Shown: positions 12,598 to 23,273 of the stretch, in pieces
Numbering within the stretch: the first letter of the stretch is position 1
Layout of the letters: each line of letters opens with the position of its first letter
From: Breviolum minutum Mf 1.05b.01
Lineage: Eukaryota > Sar > Dinophyceae > Suessiales > Symbiodiniaceae
NCBI GenBank assembly: GCA_000507305.1
Contig: DF241809.1
Location: forward strand, 27,947-91,946
Reading direction: 5' to 3'
DNA length: 64,000 nucleotides
The notes under the pieces: generated by a model
Told to the model about the DNA's origin: nothing
Database searches by the model: none
What the model saw: the letters and a program-made list of their open reading frames with translations, nothing else
Made by a program: the position numbers and the translations under genes

Positions 12598-12609
12598 GCT
12601 CCGCTACCA
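12598..12609 (-). promoter_or_regulatory. E1 primer-binding site
   Basis: On the minus strand TGGTAGCGGAGC starts one base after the upstream LTR. TGG start and close resemblance to initiator-methionine tRNA sites (for example TGGTAGCAGAGG complementary to animal initiator tRNA) support a primer tRNA ending GCTCCGCTACCA. The same 12 bases form the site of E2. Confidence 0.8.
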
Positions 12610-12610
12610 A

Positions 12611-12951
12611 TGTGATTGATATCAAAACTCCACAGTGAATAACAGACCAATGTATTGTCACACCCGAACGAGCTGGTCCCACCAGCAAAACTGCGATGCG
12701 CCCCCTTTTCAAGATGCGATCAACGTCAAGGCTCCTGCTAACGACAAAGGTACTGCACCCCAAATGCAGATCGATTGGCCCCTGGCCACGTAGAATGGCT
12801 TCAAGCCAAGCCACAACCTCTCCCACCGCAGGCTATCCCTGAGCCTAAATTGGCTGTTGATGTTTCCCCTTTCGGATAATGCTGACCTGTGAAGGAAAGC
12901 TCTGAAAAGAATTTGAACGGTCATAGATGATCGTATATTGACACATTCACA
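12611..12951 (-). repeat. E1 LTR (5' LTR in element orientation)
   Basis: Copy identical to 5221-5561. In element orientation it runs from 12951 to 12611 and would carry the promoter and transcription start. I could not place a TATA-like box with confidence. The polyprotein frame is already open at its inner end. Confidence 0.96.
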
Positions 12952-12957
12952 TGAAGG

Positions 12958-14739
12958 TGAAACAAATGTTCAAACAGAAGATGTTCTTCAGGCAACCCAC
13001 TGGGTGCATTCCATGACAGCACACACCCGAGGTATTCTGCGGAAAATGATTGAACCTAGAAGTGGCACTTGGCTTTGCTGTTTCCGCAAGCAAATGCTCT
13101 CAAATTTCATCAGCTCAAAACGGTGTCAGCGCCTCTCACTTCCAAAGCGATTGACCCAACGTTGCCTGCCACGACTGCAGCGTGTGATTTGCCTCGCCCC
13201 TCAGAGCCATCTTCCAACCATTGGCAGTGAAACGTTTCCAGGCACAACCTCATGCCAATTGAACCTGTTTTCGATGATGACGATGAGGATGATGCGAAAC
13301 ACGAAACCTGACGCAATCAATGGACCTTGATGCAAGATTCGACGGACATGGCCGTGGCCCTGTTTTTTCAATACCAGCAGTGCAACTTTTTCCGTCCAAT
13401 GAGGCTCCAGTTTTTGTGGAAGGATGGTAGAGAAAAAGTGGCGCTGAAGGCATCCCTCCGAATCAGTTTAGAAGTGGTTTGGAATCATTTGGGATCCACT
13501 TGCAATGTGAGCGCTTCCAATGAGCAAAGGCTAGAACAGGGAGCCCGTTTGGGACAGCTGTGCAGATACAAAAGGAAGCGAACGAAGACCAGACGCTCAA
13601 GTCGCTGGAGTTTGTGTCGCAAAGTTTGTGCTTAAAAGACCCCCGGAGGGAGATCAAGCGGCTCTTGGTGAAGCGGGCAACTGTGTGTGTCAGCACTTGT
13701 GTGAGACACTCATGCATTTGCAAAGAGCCTTAAGTCAGCATTCGAAGTGGCTGCAAAAATGTGCAGACCAGTTTCGCATGGTCCAAGATATCGCCCTCTT
13801 CTCTGCGAGATGCCATGCCAGAAGGCAGGCTGAATGCACGATGTTGTTTTGGAGACCCCTGGTCTCCAAGCATATCCAGGCACCGAGTCATCCACACCAG
13901 CCGTGCATTTCCAGATGACTGTTACTCGCTTGAAGTGAAGCCAAGATGAGCTCGCGCAACCACTCCATGCCTTTTAACCGTTTGATGAGTGTATCCTGCT
14001 AGAGAGTGCGTTGTGCGAGCCTTTCAACTTGCAAATAGCAGACACTTCATGATAGTCAGTTCGTCGATTCTTGCTGCTTGCTTGTCAAGTTATGAAGCTA
14101 AGTGAAGCCGACTTTGCAGTGGGAGGCATTAGGGTCAACGCTTTTTCAACTACTACCTGAAACATCCTGAGACTCTGACAGTGTAAGGGATCTAAATCAG
14201 GGCAGAATGAGGTGACAAGCAAGTTGGATGTTGCAGAATTCAGAACCAGAAACCTTTGCTGCAGTATGCTCCTACAAAAGAGCCAAGAAGCACGTGACGA
14301 CGCAGGGGTTGCCGAAAGCTTCGTCTTTAATCGAGCAAGAAAGATCTGAATGCTCAGATGACAGGTGCTGTGACTGATGTCACTCTCTCCCAGCTTTCCT
14401 TGTCCATTCGTCAGAAATCTGAGTTTTCTGGCCCCAAATCACGATGCCAGCTGCGCACCACTGCAAGGCATGGCTGCCCCACGTCGCTCCTAACCAGCTG
14501 GATGGACAAGATTCCAACTATCCACCTGTTCTTTTTGATACACCGCCCTATTGGCCTAGAAAGCATGATGTGCAAGGTACTTTCAAGGCAAAGAGTCTTC
14601 ATGAACCAACTACTTGGACATCATGTCATGTGACATTGAGAACATCTCCAAGACAAGATGATCAGAACCTGAACTTGGTAAACTCTTACATTGGCCATGC
14701 AGAGACAGCTCTGGTTTCCTCAACTTGCACGGTAACGGC
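12958..14739. other. Flank right of E1, no confident gene
   Basis: Host sequence continuing from the left side of E1. A plus-strand frame at 13628-13918 reads as a helix-rich peptide of 96 residues (…QHSKWLQKCADQFRMVQDI…) and might be an exon; no family is recognised. The rest shows no supported feature. Confidence 0.25.
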
Positions 14740-15090
14740 GCAGTCTTTTCAGCAATGTGACTTGGCGGCCTTTGAAGCATTGATATATTGATTTTTGCTT
14801 GATTTACGGTATTTGCGAGCCAAAACTGGCACAAACGCAATTTTTGCTGCTCACTGATTACCATCAATCTGGTACTGATACTATTCATTTGGCTTCACTT
14901 AGCAAAGGATCGTTTGAAGAACATTTGAAGTGAAATAGAGATGATGAACTGTCACTTGTGTTTGATATTAAGGTCTGAGAGCAAAACTGCTTCACATCGG
15001 GAGCAACTTCACAAGATCTTGGCTGCCTTGTGAAGTGAAGAGTGCCCCAGCCAATTGATGAGTTAGATTTCGAAGAGCTGACATTGAACA
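14740..15090. repeat. Diverged duplication, copy 1
   Basis: About 350 bases matching 15328-15650 with substitutions and small indels. The best-conserved core (14936-15056 against 15476-15604) is nearly identical. The earlier part (GTGACTTGGCGGCCT and the TTGCTTGATTTA area) is recognisably related. This is an old local duplication. Both copies keep the same minus-strand frame open, but the peptide is Ser-rich and I do not take it as a gene. Confidence 0.85.
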
Positions 15091-15327
15091 TGAAAGTTTT
15101 TATGCAAAACTGACGCGGACTGATTTTCGCTGCTCAAAGTAAACTCATAGCTTTCTAGTGGAAAACTTCTGACTTTCCATGGTTTTGGGCAGATGTGCCT
15201 TTCCGAGGTGTTGTGCTTAATGGTGCTCAAACTCGGAGGCCCATGGCACAAGTCCCAGCAGCTCACGCAGCTTCAACCTGTTTCGGAAGCTCACGCAGCT
15301 TGCACCTTTCTTTGAGATCAACAGCAC

Positions 15328-15650
15328 AGTCTTCTGAGCAAGTGACTTGGCGGCCTGTGAAGCATCGATTTATTGAATTTTGCTTGATTTATTGTACTTG
15401 TAGGCAGAAACACAAGTTTTGCTGATTGCCATCAGTTTGATACCATTTGGAAACGGATGACTTGAAGAACATCTGAAGTGAAATGGAGATGATGAACTGT
15501 CACTTGTGTTTGATATTAAGGTCTGAGAGCAAAACTGCTTCACATCGGGAGCAACTTCACAAGATCTTGGCTGCCTTGTGGAGTGAAGAGTGCCCCAGCC
15601 AATTGATGAGATAGGTTTTGAAGAGCTGACACTAAACATGAAATTCTCTA
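15328..15650. repeat. Diverged duplication, copy 2
   Basis: Second copy of the 14740-15090 unit, offset by about 545-590 bases with internal indels. It is followed by AT-rich low-complexity DNA (15740-15960) with a TA dinucleotide run near 15876-15893. Confidence 0.85.
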
Positions 15651-16279
15651 TGCTAAACTGCCAAACAAAAAACGTGACTGATGCGGATGCACTTTTCCCA
15701 GGTTTCGTACATACGGCGCTCAAACATCTGCCATCTACTAAGTACCGGAAAATACAAATTGAAATATAAATAAACATAGATTTGAATAACATATTAATAT
15801 TAATCTATTTTAGAATAATTTGTTATATATAGTAACAAAAATTATTTTGGTTTTGTACCCTCTACCAAAAAACATGATATATATATATATATAAATGTAT
15901 ATACTCTATTATTCTATTTTCCTTTTATATTTACCAAAAAAAATATTACATAAAAGCGAGCGAGGAAATTCAAAAGAGCAAATGAAACCCAAGCGCGTCG
16001 GCGTGAGCAAATCCCAGGGCGAAGTAAGAAATATATCTTTGGCTTTCTCTGCATTTTAAAGTAAAATTTCCAGGCATTTTCGGCTTTTTGGAAGAGTCCA
16101 TTTTGAAATCTAGGGAATTTGGCCGCGGGGCTTTCTATATACAATTCCTGGAATTTCCCGGAAAATGGAGTTTATCCCGAATCTATTTTGCGGAGCGCTT
16201 TTTGTTTCTCCACTTTGCCGAAAACCCCGGGAATTTTCGGCACGCTTGGGAGATCTTTCCTGGAATTGTCCCAGCCTCT

Positions 16280-16385
16280 AAATTTTGCCTGGTGGACGTG
16301 GCGTTGTTCGGCGTCCGGGCTCTCCAGAAAACGCCCGGAGAAAAGGCTCCAGGTTCGATTCCCGCCGCGGCGCATCTTGCTTGAT
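16280..16385 (+). repeat. Possible tRNA-derived SINE head
   Basis: GGTTCGATTCC (16352-16362) matches the Pol III B box and tRNA T-loop consensus. Upstream is a hairpin CCGGGC…GCCCGG in anticodon-arm position. About 60 bases upstream lies a G-rich stretch that could be a degenerate A box and acceptor strand. Immediately downstream starts a purine-rich minisatellite, as SINE tails often do. The T stem pairs poorly, so this is not a working tRNA gene. The SINE call is an inference from one copy. Confidence 0.3.
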
Positions 16386-16650
16386 ATTGATGATGAGGGG
16401 GAGGATGCGCATGAGGAGGATCACAAGGACGATAAGGACGATAAGGATGAGGATAATGAAGATGAAAATGAGGATGGATTTAAGGATCATATATGATAAA
16501 GGATAAGGAAAATGAAAGATGAAGATAATAGAGGACGAGGATGATAGAGGATGCGGGTAATAAAGGCCAAAGATGATAAAGGATGAGGACGATAAAGGAT
16601 GAGGATGATAAAGGATGAGGATGATAAAGGATGAGGGTGATAATCTTTGG
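16386..16650 (+). repeat. GATAAAGGATGAGGA-type minisatellite
   Basis: Degenerate tandem units of 9-18 bases built from GATGAGG, GATAAGGAC and GATAAAGGATGAG, almost free of pyrimidines other than T. A related purine-rich array lies at 63290-63480 in the same orientation. Apparent open frames across it are repeat translations, not genes. Confidence 0.9.
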
Positions 16651-16889
16651 CCATGTGTCTGGTCTACGAAGTGTTTCAGGGGCGGATCTGAGGTTGGGAA
16701 ATTTGAAGTTTCACCACTGTGGTTCATCACCATGAATGGCTGTAGCACTGAAGTCACAAAAACAAACTCATCTCTTGTGAGTGCCAACAATGGACACTTC
16801 CATCAAAGTTGATGATTTCATTTCTTTAAGCAATCTTTTTTTGTTCTATTTTTTCTCATCTCTTTCTCTATGTTTTTGTGCAATCTCAG

Positions 16890-17041
16890 GTGCCCTTCAT
16901 GTATTTGCCCCTCTACTACATGTTCGAAGACACTGCCTTGGGTGTTGGCACTCCATCAAGCGGCTTGCAGCGCTGGTGGACGGAGTTGCCAAGCACTATG
17001 GCAGCGTACTGCAAGATTTTCCCTATGCGACTCGACCATTA
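16890..17041 (+). CDS. Possible Mpv17/PMP22-family exon (partial)
   Basis: After a polypyrimidine stretch and acceptor CTCAG (to 16889) the plus strand reads VPFMYLPLYYMFEDTALG, then LQRWWTELPSTMAAYCKIFP, ending at TAA 17039-17041. The alternation of Pro/aromatic-rich membrane helix, Gly turn and W…E…YC-x-IFP resembles the middle of Mpv17/PMP22-type four-helix membrane proteins (NW-x-x-WP region). The expected final part (NF-x-x-VP-x-x-R) is not found before E3 starts at 17101 nor just after E3. The exon may be spliced elsewhere, or the gene may have lost its end to the insertion. The family call rests on one exon. Confidence 0.35.
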
Positions 17042-17100
17042 AAAGAATGATTAGCCCATTTTCATGTTCGTTCCTGGTGATTGAAATCGCATAGAAATCT

Positions 17101-17142
17101 ATGTTTGGCATGAATTTGACCTTTGCTGCAGATTTTGTTGGC
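17101..17142 (+). repeat. E3 split repeat A1 (left terminus)
   Basis: 42 bases (ATGTTTGGCATGAATTTGAC…TGTTGGC) repeated without change at 23839-23880. The first two bases AT are shared with the end of B repeats, so the element edge is 17101 or 17103. Confidence 0.85.
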
Positions 17143-17144
17143 TC

Positions 17145-17432
17145 ATGCCTGTTCGAAGCCTCCCGTCGGCTGCGACTGGTGGTCTAACAGCTGCGTTGGT
17201 TTCGCAGCTTCTTCAACAGGTCCAGGAGCCAAAGTGGGATCCAACTTGGTGCCCTATCTGTGCTACTGACAGCTTTCACTGGCCTTCTGTGGTGATTGGG
17301 GTGCTATTTGGGCTTCTGCTAGCTCAGCTTTTGGATTTGGTGGTTCTGTTTCGTCAGTGGCTCCACATCCATTTGCGGCATCGTGGTTGGTTGCTGGGAA
17401 ATTCAGTGGCGATCAAACAGCGGCTTGCATGA
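17145..17432 (+). CDS. E3 ORF A: small membrane protein
   Basis: 95 residues from ATG 17145, three bases after repeat A1. It has a short C-x-x-C near residue 36 (TWCPICATD), then one strongly hydrophobic helix (SVVIGVLFGLLLAQLLDLVV) followed by a basic, His-rich tail (RQWLHIHLRHRGW). One membrane span with a cytosolic basic end is the simplest reading. I know no function; similar small ORFs seem to precede Gag in related dinoflagellate elements, but that is recollection. Its TGA (17430-17432) overlaps the ATG of the next ORF as ATGA, which suggests coupled translation. Confidence 0.6.
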   Translation: MPVRSLPSAATGGLTAALVSQLLQQVQEPKWDPTWCPICATDSFHWPSVVIGVLFGLLLAQLLDLVVLFRQWLHIHLRHRGWLLGNSVAIKQRLA

Positions 17433-19632
17433 GTTTGGCTGCTATCCTGGCTGAGCTCCAAGGCTTGCGTGGTGAGATTCAAGAGCTGGCTGATCGGGTG
17501 CACACTTTGGAAATTTCTCAGGTGGATCGATCTTTCAGCTCTCCAATTCGTGGTCCAGTTACCGTGAACTACCTGGCGGCGGGCAGTCCAGCTTCTGAGC
17601 CTGTTCCATCGGCTCCTACTACACCAGGCTATCCTTCCCCAGTTGCAGAGGTCGCAGCTGGTAGTTGTGAACAGCGGCCAGTTGGTGTGGGCCCCCTTAG
17701 TGATAGTGAGAGGAGGAAGATTGCCCTGAGGATTGGAGATTTCTTTGCTCGGGCTTTGGCTGGGCTTCATCGCGGTCCCTCAGGCCGTCGTGAGAATCCT
17801 TTGGCATCTCGTCTCTACGTGCTTTGCAGAAACGTATCAGGACAGGTATTCGAACCTGTTCGTGTATTCAAGACTTTTGGGGCCCTGAAGCCATTCATCG
17901 GTGATTCAGGGTTTGGTGACAGCGTTTTCGCTGGCTTTCCGAGAGGGCAGGTCTGGTGTGGCCTGCTGATGTCTGGGCTTCCTGAGATTGAGGAGGTTGG
18001 AGCTGCACATCGCCAACAGCTTCGCAGCCTCACGGTTTTGAGTGGCGATACGGGTCTGTCTGACCCTACGTATCCTGTGGGCTTTTTTGAAGTGCCTGTG
18101 GGAGACTTGACACAAAAAGTTGGTATCATCCTTATCACCGAGGTGGACAACCGTTTGGTGGTAGCAATCCCTTTTCTTGCTTGGCATCGGACAGTGGCCA
18201 AGCGTGTTTTGCCAGAGAAGTCTTTACTCAAGGCTTCTGTTGTGAGTGCGGTTTTTGGAAGATAGACAGCTGGAAGGTTTGGCTGCGGTACTGCCTGCTC
18301 GCAAATTGTGGGTAGGTATCCTATCCCCTGACTTTGAGGATTCCCTTTCTTTTGATCCTGACGAAGAAGAGCCCCCAGACGTGTGGTTTGATCAGGACGG
18401 ACCTCATCGACTTCCTCAGGCAGAGAGCCTGGTTCAAGTGGCTGACCAGCTTTTTGCTTTCCAGTCTGCAGCCAGTGAGCCTGGAGACGGAGATCCTGTT
18501 GCAAAGAGGTTTGAAGCTCTGGAGGCCTCTTTGGCCGAAATCAAAAAGGCTTTGGTGCCGGAGAAGCCTAGTGGTGCTGCTCCAGCTGCTGTTGCAAAAT
18601 GGCCGGAGAGACCTCCGGGATTGATGGATCCACCCCCTATGCCTGGATTGGATCCGGAGGTGGTTCGTTCTGCAAGAGCGGCCGGAGTACCTATGGCCCA
18701 GTTGCAGACTATGTCCAAGATGATTCAAAAGGATCGCCCCAAGTTGACAGACCTCCCTGCTCGACCTGCAGTGCCAAAGAATCCGCTGTCAGAGAGCGAA
18801 GACGAAGGAGATGTTGGTGCCCTGGAGGCGACTATGGCCGATGGACAAGGGCAAGATCCTATGCAGGTGGCAGTCTTGAAGCTGACTCAGATAGCCCACA
18901 GGTTGTCAAAGCAGAAGAAGAGCGGCTCCTCTTTGGATCTCATTCTCGACGGTGGTTCCTCTTCCAGCAGCTCTCACAGGAGTGCGGCGGCATTGAGGAA
19001 GTTGCGGAGAGCTTTGGTGGATCAGCCCAAGCTGATATACGAGGTGATCGAGCAGAACATGGCAGAGGATTTGCAGTGCCTCACTCAGCTTCCGGGTGCT
19101 CAAGCAGTTCCTGTGTCAGCTCGTGCTTGGCTGGAGTTGCGCAGCAAAGTTCAACAATAAAGACCAGACGCCGGTTCGGCTTCTGTGGGGAGTGGCTGGC
19201 GTACTAGACTGTTTGAGAAACAACGATGTCGATGCTGCTCGGGCTCGCTGCGGACTATTGTTATGCCAAGGCGACCAATTGTCTATCGACAAGGGCCTTT
19301 GGACAGTAGCTGCCGAACTGTCATTGGAGGACAGTCCTCCATTTTCCTCCTTTCCAACTCATGCATTGGCGACGGAGACAGAAGCTCCGCACACGAAGTT
19401 GGTGGATGGCCGGTGGATGGATTTGATACTACACCGACTCAGCAGCTACGATCTTCTGACAGAGAAGAAGAAGCTCAGTGCCAAGAAGTTCCTTCCCCCA
19501 GCTGGTGCAGAGGACGAAGCCAAGGGAGGAGGAAAGTCGAAGAAAGGGGGAAAAGGAGACAAAGGAAAAGGCAAGTCAGGAGGCGGGAACCCGTCCAATG
19601 CGGCTGCAGTAGCAGCCGATCCAGCAACATGA
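17429..19632 (+). pseudogene. E3 Gag-like protein with two frameshifts
   Basis: Starts at ATG 17429 within the ATGA overlap. The first 30 or so residues form a coiled coil (LAELQGLRGEIQELADRV), then a Pro-rich linker and a conserved-looking globular part (SERRKIALRIGDFFARAL … RPGQVWCGLLMSG-like). The frame changes near 18246-18262 (T5/G2 run). The second segment carries acidic and Pro-rich stretches, another coiled coil (RFEALEASLAEIKKAL) and the domain DQPKLIYEVIEQNM. It changes frame again near 19130-19150. The last part (LLWGVAGVLDCLRNNDVDAA) ends in a Lys/Gly-rich basic tail (GGGKSKKGGKGDKGKGK) suited to RNA binding in place of a zinc knuckle. TGA 19630-19632 overlaps the ATG of the RT ORF. 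Confidence 0.65.
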
Positions 19633-22508
19633 CTTGCGAAGACACCCAAGGTCCCGTGACTCTCGACTGTGGAGCCGAGATTACGGTCGCTTTGGTGTGT
19701 TCGGAAGTTTTGCAAGGCGACAGACCTTTAGATGATTGCCGTCCTTGCGTTGAGGGTAGTTGTTCTTTGCATGATGATGCTGCTGGGGCCGTTCCGGCTT
19801 CAAAGTCTGATGCTGGACGTCGAGTTCATGGCTCAGCAGCTTCTACGGTTCATTGTTCTTCACTTTGGAATTCATTGGTGCGTTGGATGCTTCACAGTCG
19901 TTCTGGGAGATTGCGCACTTTTTTGCTCTCTGGCTTCAAGATGGCACACAAGCACAAGACAGCTTGTACCTTTCGGTCGGTGTGGCCGATTCCTCTGCCC
20001 TACACAAAACGGGATGGGCGGAGCAAGTCCTATGAGATCACTCCTCTTCAGAGGGGCGTGAATGCAATAGTCCTTTTGCTTGATTGGCTTCATTTGGGAC
20101 AACCAGGTGCTTGTCCCCGAGAGTTTTCTTTTGCAGCACCTCTTACTGGAGCTCAGCAGGCGGTGGTGCAACGATTGGAGAAACTTTGCCGCCCTTGGGA
20201 TGCAGCTCCTCCTGTCACTGCTGCAGATATGGGCCGTAGTGCTGGTAAGGTGGAAACACTTGAAGAACAGTTGAAGGTGCTGATGAAAGAGGCCTCCGCT
20301 CTTACTACCGGTTATGGTCCAGGAGCTGGTGGTGGTCAATCAATCAAGAAGAAGAAAGAGTCTGATGTTTTTGCTGACGTGGTGCTTGCAAAACCAGTGG
20401 AAGCTGATAGGTTGACTTTTGGTGGTCGGCCATCGTTTGACCCTTCTCCCTATTTGGAAGATGCTACACGTGCTTGGTTTCAAGACCCTCTTAAACATGC
20501 CCAAAAGCCTGATCCTGACTTTCCTCCTCCTCGAGTTCAAGTGAGTGGTGAGCGATCAGAGATTTTGAAGCTTCTCCACCGTTTGGACGAGACTGACCGG
20601 CTGGAGATTTTCCCGGCCAGTGCTATCAGAATGACTCATCGAGCTGGCTTGTTCTGCTTACCTAAAAGTTTGCAGAGAGAGCGGCTGATCCTTGATAGTC
20701 GCCCACAGAACGAGCTGGAGGATCAGTTGCTAGCATGGACGCAATCCATGGCCAGTGCTATGCCTCTTCTTGGGTTGGAGCTTTGTGAGGAAGAAGCCTT
20801 AGCCATTAGTGGCGAAGACCTCAAAGATTTTTATTACTATTATCAAGTGTCTTCGTGAAGATGCCGGCGAAACGCCATTCGTTTTAGCCTCACTGGCAAG
20901 GAGGCATGCAGTTTCAGATGCTTCCGCAGAGCTGGCTTGGCTGGTGTGGGGCCTTTCATCCCCTGCTTAGCCACTATGGCGATGGGTGACAAAAACGCCG
21001 TTGAATACGGCCAGCAAAGTCATCTTCGTTTGGGGCTGGAGCATGGCGTTTTTTCTATGTCAGATCTGGTGTCATTGAGGAGCCGCATTCCCAGGAATCA
21101 GCAGCTAGTCATTGGCATCGTCATTGACGACCTCATAGCTATCGAGAAGATCCCTAGATGCCTGCCTGGTCCGGAGAGTCTTGCTTCGCAAGTGGCTGAC
21201 GAGATGGTGGCTCTCTACGAGAAAGTTGGGCTTCAACCGAATGCCTCCAAGAGATTGAGGTCAGCGTCGGTAGCTGACTTCTGGGGTGCTCATCTGGATG
21301 GTGAAGCAGGGCTCATTGGGGCCCCTATTCAAAGAGTGCTGCCTATTTTCCTTAGCAGTCAAGTGGCTCGTCTTGGATTTGGCGCCCGCAAATTATTGGA
21401 GGTGTTGGCTGGAGCATGGACATCGATCCTCCAGTTTCGAAAGCGGAGCATGTGTCTACTGGAAAGCATATTTTCGGTAATCACAGCCCATTCATATCAA
21501 GAGATTTTGGCAATCCCTGGAGACTTGGTGGCAGAGCTGTGGCCGTTAACAACTTTGGCTCCGCTTTGCATCACAGATCTGCGGGCCCAGACCAGTTCAA
21601 CACTTTCGTTGGTCGATGCTTCATCAGATTGGAAGGCTGAGGTGGTTTGTGACTTTTCTAAAAGCTTCATGAGAGAGCTGGGACGGCATTCATTGAGCAA
21701 AGCAGCTTGGGGGCGTATGTTGACTCCTTACAAAGCTTTAATGCGCAGTCGAGGTGTGTTGGCAGCAGAGGATGAAGTTCCAGACGGCGAGGAGCCCCTT
21801 CGAGCTCACCCTCTTTGGTCAGCGATTGTTACAAGTCATCAATTTTCTTCAGTTGGCCGGACAAAGGTAAAAAAGGGGAAGCACATTAACATCAGTGAAT
21901 TGGAAGCATTGCTGGAATGTGAAAAGCGTCGAGGAATGCTGCAGTGCAACAGCCGATTTTTGATCGGTTCTGATTCGCAGGTGGTGCTTGGATCGGTGCT
22001 AAAGGGGCGAAGCAGTTCTCGCAGTTTAAACGTTCGGCTGAAACAACATCTTCCGTGGCTTTTTGGATGCAACATTTACAGTAGCTTCCAATATGTTTGC
22101 ACAGGGGAGAACGTGGCAGACGACCCTACTCGTGACCGCTCGGTTAGGTCACCTTCTGTCAGTCCTCCTGCTTGGCTTGACAAGGCTATGCAAGGAGACT
22201 TTGGAGACATGGATGCCTTCCTTTTGCAGTACGAGCTGGATGATCAATCTGTGGCTCGCCTGCCTCACTTTGAAGAGCCCATGGTCCCTCCGGTTGATCC
22301 GTTGAGCAACCGCAAGAGGAAACGAGAGGAGTTTCTTCGTGACAAGTTGCGGCCGGCGAAACCTACGCAGTCTGTTAGACCACCAGTCGTTAGTAGCCGG
22401 CCCGAGCCATGGCGCCAGCGCTTGCAGCTTTCTACATTGGCGATGGATCTGCTGGGACAAATACCGAGATCTCAATTTGTTCTGCCGAGGGGGAAGTCCT
22501 GGGAAGAT

Positions 22509-23171
22509 GTGAAAAACAACGTAGGTCATCTTGATCTTTTTTCTGGCAGTCGGGGAGCAGCCCGCTCTTTAGCTGACAAAACTGGAACATGGGTTTTGAC
22601 GTATGACATCAAGCACAGTGCGAGTGAAAACCTGTTGTCTCCTTCAGTTCAACTGCATATTGAAAAGATGATGGATGCAGGATGTTTTGCGAGTTTGGGG
22701 GCGGGTCCGGTGTGCTCTAGCTTCAGCCGGGCGGTGCGCCCTCCAGTCAGGAACCGAGCTCATCCTTATGGCCTTGACACCATGTCTGCCGCTATGCGGA
22801 CGAAGGTGCGAGAAGGGAACGAGTTTGCTATCTGGCTGGCATCGTTAGTCAGAAAAGCCATCAGACGCAAAGTAGTTTTTTGGATAGAGAATCCATGGCT
22901 GTCCTACCTCTGGGACTTGGAGGAGTGGCAGTCGATAGCGGCCGAACCTGGAGTTGATTTCTTTTTGGTGGATTATTGCCGGCTAGGAACCGGCTGGAGG
23001 AAGAGAACTAAGATTCTTACTGATACGGCGATCCAAGGGCAACGACTACTGTGCAATTGCCGGAAGAAGCACATTCATCTGGTTGGCTACTCTCGTAGTC
23101 ATGGCAAATCTTGGACTCAAGTCGCGGAAGCTTACCCGACTGGGTTATGTCATATTTTGTCTGCTGCAGTT
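22509..23171 (+). other. E3 C5-methyltransferase-like module
   Basis: Lies between RNase H and the recombinase, where DIRS elements often carry an adenine-type methyltransferase. Blocks seen are LDLFSGSRG (F-x-G-x-x-G loop), GPVCSSFSRA (position of the P-C-Q loop), WIENPW (position of ENV), GWRKRTKILT (position of the QxRxR strand) and YPTGLCHIL. Spacing F to C is 58, C to E 58 and E to Y 82. Of the three modules in the window this is the closest to a classical C5-cytosine methyltransferase, with E-N retained. P-V-C instead of P-C and E-N-P instead of E-N-V leave activity open. Confidence 0.68.
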
Positions 23172-23246
23172 TCGGAGAAGTTGAAGCCACTGCAGCGTCA
23201 ACGGAAGCTGGATGCATCTGCTTGTGCTCGCTGTTGTGGGCGCAAA

Positions 23247-23273
23247 ATTGGTGAAGCCTCAAATCCTGGACCA
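23247..23273 (+). other. NPGP (2A-like) motif between MTase and recombinase
   Basis: Nine residues IGEASNPGP follow a Cys-rich knuckle (SACARCCGRK). The last four match the invariant NPGP of 2A ribosome-skipping peptides. The upstream D-x-E pattern is not met exactly: the acidic residue sits one place further upstream. Position at a domain boundary fits a processing function. It may instead be a structural signature of the retroelement family. Confidence 0.5.

Larger units (their letters stand above)
5221..12951 (-). mobile_element. E1: Ty1/copia retrotransposon with methyltransferase-like module
   Basis: A complete LTR element of about 7.7 kb. The two 341-bp LTRs read identically, begin TGTGA and end TCACA, and are flanked by a 6-base duplication TGAAGG (5215-5220 and 12952-12957; the first copy is also preceded by an A). 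A primer-binding site follows the upstream LTR after one base. The internal region codes on the minus strand in the order Gag with CCHC knuckle, aspartic protease, a C5-methyltransferase-like module, integrase, reverse transcriptase and RNase H. Integrase before RT defines Ty1/copia. Identical LTRs and near-intact coding indicate recent insertion. The one defect seen is a frame change at an ambiguous base (n at 7456), most simply an assembly uncertainty. Confidence 0.96.

Noticed and set aside
14885..15792. Pair of Ser-rich minus-strand peptides
   Set aside because: Similar only because the DNA is duplicated; no evidence of selection on the frame.
16297..16380. Functional tRNA gene
   Set aside because: The T stem mispairs at two positions and no proper anticodon arm forms; only the B box fits.
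16278..16790. 170-codon minus-strand frame with Ile/Leu/Ser/Pro repeats
   Set aside because: Translation of the purine-rich minisatellite, not a gene.
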